From contig JAJYDR010000106.1 of NCBI GenBank assembly GCA_021777285.1, positions 1 through 8,113 on the forward strand: 8,113 nt of DNA, in the 5' to 3' direction. Made by a program: the position numbers and the translations under genes. The stretch is from Actinomycetes bacterium. Lineage in GTDB: Bacteria > Actinomycetota > Acidimicrobiia > Acidimicrobiales > RAAP-2. Below are positions 6,300-8,113 of this stretch, in pieces (position 1 is the first letter of the stretch; each line of letters opens with the position of its first letter). The notes beneath the pieces were generated by a model. It was not told the DNA's origin and did not search any database. It was given only the letters and a program-made list of their open reading frames with translations.

Positions 6300-6321
6300 G
6301 GTCACCTCGTGCGTCGTGACC
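6300..6321. promoter_or_regulatory. Inverted repeat GGTCAC-N10-GTGACC
   Basis: A perfect 6-bp inverted repeat with 10 bases between the arms, starting at the doxX stop codon and covering where the -35 of the candidate cysO promoter would be. The geometry suits a dimeric regulator or a hairpin in the doxX 3' end. No known operator is recognised. Confidence 0.35.
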
Positions 6322-6848
6322 TACGCCGAACGAGAGGGACGGTAGAAGGCGAGGAGTTGCGCCGCCGCGGCACCAAGGCCGACCACCAGGGTCACGCCGA
6401 GATGCACCGACGGCGACCACGCGAAGATGTTCCACAGGTGGTCCAGTGAGTACCGGCCCGCCCCGAACGTACCGGGGACCAAGGTCGTGACCGCGACGCC
6501 AAGGGTGTACTCGACCCCCTCGCCCTTGTTGAAGATGAAGAACCCGTTCTTTCGGTGGACCGTCACGATCGCGACCACCATGAGCGACATGAGACCCGCG
6601 GCCGCGAGCGTCGTCAAGAGCCCGAGTATGAGCAGGACCCCAACACCGACCTCCGTCGAGGCCGCCATCAGCGCGTTCAGTGCGCCGTAGCGAACGCCGA
6701 TCGACTCAAACCACTTCGCGGTCCCCGGCAGCCTGCCACCGCCGAAGAACTTCCGGTACCCGTGCGCGAAGATCATCGACCCGAGGAACAGCCGTAACGC
6801 GAGCAGTACGAGGTTGTAGGAGATCGAATTGGTTGCGATGCTCGTCAC
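6321..6848 (-). CDS. DoxX family integral membrane protein
   Basis: A 175-residue membrane protein of the DoxX family, related to the DoxD subunit of thiosulfate:quinone oxidoreductase and to mycobacterial DoxX, which is reported to work with superoxide dismutase and a sulfurtransferase in thiol and oxidative stress defence. Hydrophobic segments lie at about 11-29, 57-77, 79-97 and 149-168, with a weaker one at 114-127. Family features: Arg19, Gly23, HG at 29-30 with Lys33, Glu66, and HRKNGFF at 98-104. GTG 6848 has AAGGGG 8 bases upstream. It begins 33 bases after mec and ends 70 bases before cysO, inside the cysteine module. A link to sulfur or redox supply is inference from position; the family is broad and many members have no known function. 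Confidence 0.88.
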   Translation of the reverse strand: MTSIATNSISYNLVLLALRLFLGSMIFAHGYRKFFGGGRLPGTAKWFESIGVRYGALNALMAASTEVGVGVLLILGLLTTLAAAGLMSLMVVAIVTVHRKNGFFIFNKGEGVEYTLGVAVTTLVPGTFGAGRYSLDHLWNIFAWSPSVHLGVTLVVGLGAAAAQLLAFYRPSRSA

Positions 6849-6881
6849 TGGCAGAACCCCTTCGTGGTGACGGAAGACCCG

Positions 6882-7292
6882 TCACTCCTCAATGTAGATG
6901 TCCTCGCCGGACACCGTGTCGTCCTTGATCCGAAAACTACGCACCACCGCTGGTACGTCGCATAGCGAGACCAGGACGTAGTGCCATTCTGGATCGGGTG
7001 CCTGGCGCACGTCGGTCGGGCTCGGGTAGGCCTCGGAGTGTGTGTGCGAGTGGAAGACCCCGAGCACTGCCGAGCCCTCGTCGTCGACTCGTCGGAAGGT
7101 CCGCAAAAGAACGCGACTGTCGATCTCGTAGACGCGGGCCGACGCCGCGACATTCGCACTTGCAACGACCTCGGTAACCGTGGCGTCCTCACCGTCGAAC
7201 TGACCGATGAGCAGGCCGCAGCCCTCATTCGGCAACGCACGAATGCACGTCGCGATCATCGCGTCGCGTATCGCCGGGGTCAGTGTGAGCAC
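6882..7292 (-). CDS. mec: JAMM zinc metallopeptidase Mec (CysO-cysteine peptidase)
   Basis: A 136-residue JAB1/MPN-fold peptidase. In mycobacteria Mec cuts the CysO-cysteine adduct, releasing cysteine and free CysO. All active-site residues are present: Glu23 in PNEGCGLLIG, the zinc ligands His81 and His83 with Asp94, and Ser91, matching HxHx7Sx2D in HSHTHSEAYPSPTD (81-94). The HSHT.SEAYPS.TD wording matches the cysteine-pathway members. The CysO here carries a two-residue tail, so this enzyme may also trim that tail, as JAMM enzymes do for other tailed carriers. GTG 7292 is chosen because TAGGGT lies 6 bases upstream; GGTGGG close to the start is a weak alternative ribosome binding site. It is the first gene of the cluster and diverges from smpB. 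Confidence 0.94.
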   Translation of the reverse strand: MLTLTPAIRDAMIATCIRALPNEGCGLLIGQFDGEDATVTEVVASANVAASARVYEIDSRVLLRTFRRVDDEGSAVLGVFHSHTHSEAYPSPTDVRQAPDPEWHYVLVSLCDVPAVVRSFRIKDDTVSGEDIYIEE

Positions 7293-7298
7293 GGGCCC

Positions 7299-7304
7299 AC
7301 CCTA
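7299..7304 (-). promoter_or_regulatory. Putative -10 box for leaderless mec mRNA (TAGGGT)
   Basis: TAGGGT on the minus strand is followed by GGGCCC and the mec GTG. It would be the main promoter of the mec-doxX-cysO-cysM cluster. It shares a 54-bp gap with the smpB promoter on the other strand. Confidence 0.45.
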
Positions 7305-7334
7305 CCGACCAGAAAATGGGGCCACGCTGGTCAC

Positions 7335-7340
7335 TACGCT
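7335..7340 (+). promoter_or_regulatory. Putative -10 box for leaderless smpB mRNA (TACGCT)
   Basis: TACGCT is followed by 6 bases and GTG 7347. No Shine-Dalgarno sequence precedes the start. The AAAAT stretch at 7313-7317 lies about where a -35 would be but does not match the consensus. Confidence 0.45.
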
Positions 7341-7346
7341 GGACGC

Positions 7347-7865
7347 GTGGCACGAGCCAAACAGATTCAAGAGCGTCGCGCTAATGCCAGGGCGAACGCG
7401 AACGGCGACCGTGTGGTCGCCACCAATCGGCGCGCCCGTCATGACTACGAGATCGTAGAAACCCTCGAATGCGGCCTGGTGCTTACCGGCAGTGAGGTGA
7501 AGTCGTTGCGCGAAGGTAAGGCCCAGATCACTGAGAGCTACGCCCGGATTGACGATGGTGAGCTCTGGCTGTTCGCTTCGCATATCCCACCGTGGAGCTA
7601 CGCCGTTGGATTCGGGAGTCACGACCCCGATCGGAAACGGAAGCTCCTCGTCCATCGCCACCAAATCAACCAGTGGTGGATCAAGACCCAAACCCAACCG
7701 CTGACCATCGTGCCGCTAAAGGTGTATTTCAAAGACGGTCGCGCCAAAGTCGAGATCGCCCTCGCCCGCGGTCGCAAGCAACACGACCGTCGCCAGGCGC
7801 TCGCTAAGCGTGACGCGGAGCGCGAGATCGCCGTATCGGTGCGGAACTTCGAGAAGTACGGCTGA
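7347..7865 (+). CDS. smpB: SsrA-binding protein SmpB
   Basis: Binds tmRNA and delivers it to ribosomes stalled without a stop codon, filling the place of the missing anticodon arm. The 172-residue length is normal once the start is placed at GTG 7347; the frame is open further upstream but that part is antisense to mec and unlike SmpB. Visible family features: NRRARHDYEIVETLECGLVLTGSEVKS-type core beginning at 27, with GSEVKSLREGKA at 48-59, ESYARI 63-68, NQWWIKTQ 108-115, VPLKVYF 122-128, KVEIALARGRKQHDRR 134-149 and the basic C-terminal tail that reads the empty mRNA channel. The first 20 residues are basic and probably flexible. ssrA starts 95 bases downstream, a common pairing. Confidence 0.97.
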   Translation: MARAKQIQERRANARANANGDRVVATNRRARHDYEIVETLECGLVLTGSEVKSLREGKAQITESYARIDDGELWLFASHIPPWSYAVGFGSHDPDRKRKLLVHRHQINQWWIKTQTQPLTIVPLKVYFKDGRAKVEIALARGRKQHDRRQALAKRDAEREIAVSVRNFEKYG

Positions 7866-7921
7866 GCGTCGCCCCCACGAGCTCACCTCACCGTGATTGA
7901 ACGTATGTCGAGCCGCTGCGG

Positions 7922-7927
7922 TACGCT
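7922..7927 (+). promoter_or_regulatory. Candidate -10 box for ssrA (TACGCT)
   Basis: TACGCT lies 19 bases after TTGAAC (7897-7902), a near-consensus -35 with a slightly long spacer. A start near 7934 would give a precursor with about 27 extra 5' bases, which RNase P would remove. The box is identical to that of smpB. Confidence 0.4.
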
Positions 7928-7934
7928 GATCGTG

Positions 7935-7949
7935 CGGTCAAAGTGACCG
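7935..7949 (+). promoter_or_regulatory. Perfect dyad in the ssrA leader
   Basis: CGGTCA-AAG-TGACCG is a perfect 6-bp inverted repeat with a 3-base centre, 11 bases before the mature tmRNA 5' end and just after the candidate -10 box. It could be a small hairpin of the precursor or an operator covering the transcription start. Confidence 0.4.
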
Positions 7950-7960
7950 TGCAACATCCA

Positions 7961-8113
7961 GGGGGTGATTGGTCTCGACGTTGGTCGACATGGTGAGAGA
8001 AGCGAGCCGTGGTCTCCGGAACCACGTTAAAGAGCCGGAAACAAAAATAAACGCGAACACTACAGCTCACGTTTCTGTTGCCGCTTAGGTAACACGTCCG
8101 TCTATACCCAGCC
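7961..8113 (+). ncRNA. ssrA: Transfer-messenger RNA (tmRNA), 5' part, cut by the window edge
   Basis: Rescues stalled ribosomes with SmpB by acting first as alanyl-tRNA and then as a short mRNA. The 5' end GGGGGTGATTGGTCTCGACG fits the conserved tmRNA start, with 7961-7967 forming the 5' half of the acceptor stem. The resume codon is GCG at 8053, giving the tag ANTTAHVSVAA and a TAG stop at 8086-8088. Ending in VAA is typical, since Clp and related proteases recognise hydrophobic-Ala-Ala ends. The RNA lacks its pseudoknots beyond the first, the 3' T arm and the acceptor half, all of which should lie to the right of the window. The location beside smpB supports the call. Confidence 0.93.

Noticed and set aside
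6981..7346. Long in-frame extension of SmpB upstream of GTG 7347
   Set aside because: It is antisense to mec, which is a clear JAMM enzyme, and SmpB proteins start near the position chosen.
7866..7960. Small gene between smpB and ssrA
   Set aside because: The 95 bases hold no supported frame; they fit a promoter and precursor leader for ssrA.

Overview
The window comes from a GC-rich bacterium, most likely an actinomycete (Actinomycetota). The evidence is the CysO-CysM-Mec cysteine module, best known from mycobacteria and their relatives, a ClpP1-like protease subunit, many GTG starts, and several genes that look leaderless. The DEAD-box helicase fused to a cold-shock domain and the wording of several proteins would fit a deep branch such as Acidimicrobiia. 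That placement is an inference and I hold it weakly. All genes are chromosomal housekeeping genes. I see no mobile element, CRISPR array, prophage or toxin module.

Layout, left to right. (1) clpP on the minus strand, diverging from a tRNA-Leu(UAG) gene on the plus strand. (2) A plus-strand pair: a 551-residue DEAD-box RNA helicase with a long Arg/Ser-rich linker and a C-terminal cold-shock domain, then a cytosolic FKBP-type prolyl isomerase. (3) The FKBP gene meets a minus-strand LON-domain gene tail to tail, and the two stop codons overlap. (4) A minus-strand run, in transcription order mec, doxX-like, cysO, cysM, rph, rdgB, then the LON gene. (5) smpB on the plus strand, diverging from mec across 54 bp, followed by the 5' part of ssrA (tmRNA), which runs off the right edge.

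How the genes fit together. Mec, CysO and CysM form the protein-thiocarboxylate route to cysteine: CysO carries sulfur on its C-terminal glycine, CysM transfers it to O-phosphoserine, and Mec, a JAMM zinc peptidase, releases cysteine. Here CysO ends in GGVA, so it needs trimming before use, and a DoxX-type membrane protein sits inside the cluster. rph (tRNA 3' trimming) and rdgB (clearing of non-canonical nucleotides) are translationally coupled, and the cysO-cysM...rph-rdgB order resembles mycobacterial synteny. SmpB and tmRNA rescue stalled ribosomes, and their tagged products are typical Clp protease substrates, so clpP at the other end is functionally related.

Two kinds of translation start are visible. 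helicase, doxX, cysO and rph have Shine-Dalgarno sequences, while clpP, the LON gene, mec and smpB have a TANNNT box exactly 6 bases before the start codon (8 for the FKBP gene), as expected of leaderless mRNAs. cysM and rdgB start by overlapping the upstream stop codon. No wholly new system is evident. The points most worth following are the tailed CysO with DoxX in its cluster, the helicase-CSD fusion with a structured leader, and the dyads in the doxX-cysO gap.
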